From Bacillota bacterium (GTDB lineage Bacteria > Bacillota_I > Bacilli_A > Acholeplasmatales > Acholeplasmataceae): a stretch of DNA of 38,740 nt. Position 1 is the stretch's first letter. Each line of letters begins with the position of its first letter. The notes under the pieces are model-generated. The model was not told the origin of the DNA. It did no database searches and saw nothing but the letters and a program-made list of their open reading frames with translations. The DNA lies in the NCBI GenBank assembly GCA_030830185.1, contig JAURNN010000007.1, positions 1 through 38,740 of the forward strand, in the 5' to 3' direction. Position numbers and translations under genes: made by a program. Of the stretch, positions 38,195-38,740 are shown in pieces.

Positions 38195-38740
38195 ATGGAA
38201 AAGAAAATTATCATTGCAACTCAAAACTTAGGAAAACTTAAAGAATTTGAAATCGCACTTTCATCTTTTTTCGATACTTTTCTTTCGTTAAAATCATTCA
38301 ATGATCAAGATGAAGTAGAAGAAAATGGGATGACTTATCAAGAAAATGCCCACTTAAAAGCTATTTATTTTTATGAAAAATACCATTTACCTGTCATTGC
38401 AGATGATTCTGGATTAGAAGTCTCATCATTAAACAATTATCCAGGTATATACTCAGCTAGAATTGGTGAAAATGATGAAAAAAGACGAAAAATCATCTTA
38501 AATAAGTTAGATGGTAATTCTTCAAGAGATGCAAACATGATTACACATCTTACATATATGGATGACACAGGAATGTATGATTTTGAAGCACGAGTAGAAG
38601 GTAAGATTAGTCTTGAAGAAGAAGGCGATCAAGGGTTTGGCTATGATCGTATTTTCATACCCAAAGGGTATTCAAACACATTTTCATGCATGCAGCCTAA
38701 TGAGAAATTAAATGTATCGCATCGCGGGAACGCAATTCAA
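38195..38740 (+). CDS. rdgB: XTP/dITP diphosphatase, RdgB/HAM1 family (3' end outside window)
   Basis: Removes non-canonical purine nucleoside triphosphates (ITP, XTP, dITP) from the pool. 182 codons are visible and the frame is still open at the window end; the family is about 195-200 residues, so only a few residues are missing. Motifs are IIIATQNLGKLKEFE (substrate-binding N-terminus), YQENAHLKA (the usual 'T..ENA..KA'), VIADDSGLEVSSLNNYPGIY with catalytic aspartates, SARIGEND, the DGNSSRDANMITHLTY segment (usual 'R.A.F...'), GDQGFGYDRIFIPKGY, and LNVSHRGNAIQ. No Shine-Dalgarno is seen before the ATG. It is divergent from the CPBP gene, with an 82-base gap holding both promoters. Confidence 0.93.
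   Translation, partial: MEKKIIIATQNLGKLKEFEIALSSFFDTFLSLKSFNDQDEVEENGMTYQENAHLKAIYFYEKYHLPVIADDSGLEVSSLNNYPGIYSARIGENDEKRRKIILNKLDGNSSRDANMITHLTYMDDTGMYDFEARVEGKISLEEEGDQGFGYDRIFIPKGYSNTFSCMQPNEKLNVSHRGNAIQ

Noticed and set aside
1..38740. tRNA genes, CRISPR arrays, insertion sequences, prophage or defence islands
   Set aside because: I searched the gaps by eye and saw no cloverleaf, repeat array, transposase or terminal inverted repeats. The ankyrin-GH17-CPBP stretch is accessory in nature but shows no mobility genes.

Overview
This window is a dense, AT-rich stretch of bacterial chromosome. It carries 42 protein genes, two of them cut by the window edges (enolase on the left, the XTP/dITP pyrophosphatase on the right). 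All but four are on the + strand, and many overlap by a few bases. No stretch of 300 bases lacks a gene. I saw no tRNA, rRNA, CRISPR array, insertion sequence or prophage.

Organism: the gene order follows the Bacillus/Firmicutes chromosome in blocks. These are rnr-smpB; alaS-yrrK-yrzB-yrrM-greA; yqeG-yqeK-rsfS-yqeM-comEA-comEC-holA-rpsT; pgsA-recA-rny-ymdB-miaB-mutS-mutL-miaA; aroQ-efp; and cmk-rpsA-der-gpsA-hup. Several Bacillus members are missing from these blocks: mltG between yrzB and yrrM; yqeH, aroE, yqeI and nadD between yqeG and yqeK; comEB; and cinA. Many genes end in TGA (rnr, alaS, trmR, rsfS, mutL), so the standard code is used rather than the UGA=Trp code of Mycoplasma and Spiroplasma. 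AT richness, loss of mltG at its usual site and the standard code together suggest an Acholeplasma-like Mollicute (Acholeplasmatales or the related free-living Izemoplasma group). This is inference, not proof.

Layout: 1-10.6 kb holds eno, RNase R and SmpB for RNA quality control, an ElaA-type acetyltransferase, AlaRS, RuvX, a DUF1292 protein, the TrmR tRNA methyltransferase, a YgjP-type metallopeptidase, GreA, the YqeG phosphatase, the YqeK Ap4A hydrolase, RsfS and YqeM. 10.6-13.2 kb is a small DNA-uptake unit (ComEA, ComEC) between a terminator and the next promoter. 13.2-16.8 kb has the clamp-loader delta subunit, a DnaQ-like exonuclease, S20 on the opposite strand, PgsA and RecA. 16.8-23.1 kb has RNase Y, YmdB and MiaB, plus two unrecognised membrane proteins. 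23.1-29.6 kb has MutS, MutL, MiaA, AroK, AroQ and EF-P. 29.6-35.1 kb has RluB, Cmk, a five-repeat S1 protein, Der, GpsA and HU. 35.1-38.7 kb is more accessory: an ankyrin-repeat protein, a GH17-type glycosidase, a CPBP-family membrane protease and RdgB.

Most interesting points: (1) an unrecognised 483-residue protein just upstream of mutS with three similar helix-extension-helix (SAP-like) segments and a C-terminal membrane segment, a candidate DNA-to-membrane tether; (2) promoters dominated by the extended -10 form TGnTAtAAT, with three genes (holA, rluB, the ankyrin gene) whose ATG lies exactly 6 bases after the -10 box and which lack a Shine-Dalgarno, so probably leaderless; (3) a convergent pair (ankyrin and GH17) whose coding ends overlap and whose terminators each lie inside the other gene; (4) a ComEA/ComEC pair in a probable wall-less lineage, with weakened helix-hairpin-helix motifs in ComEA.
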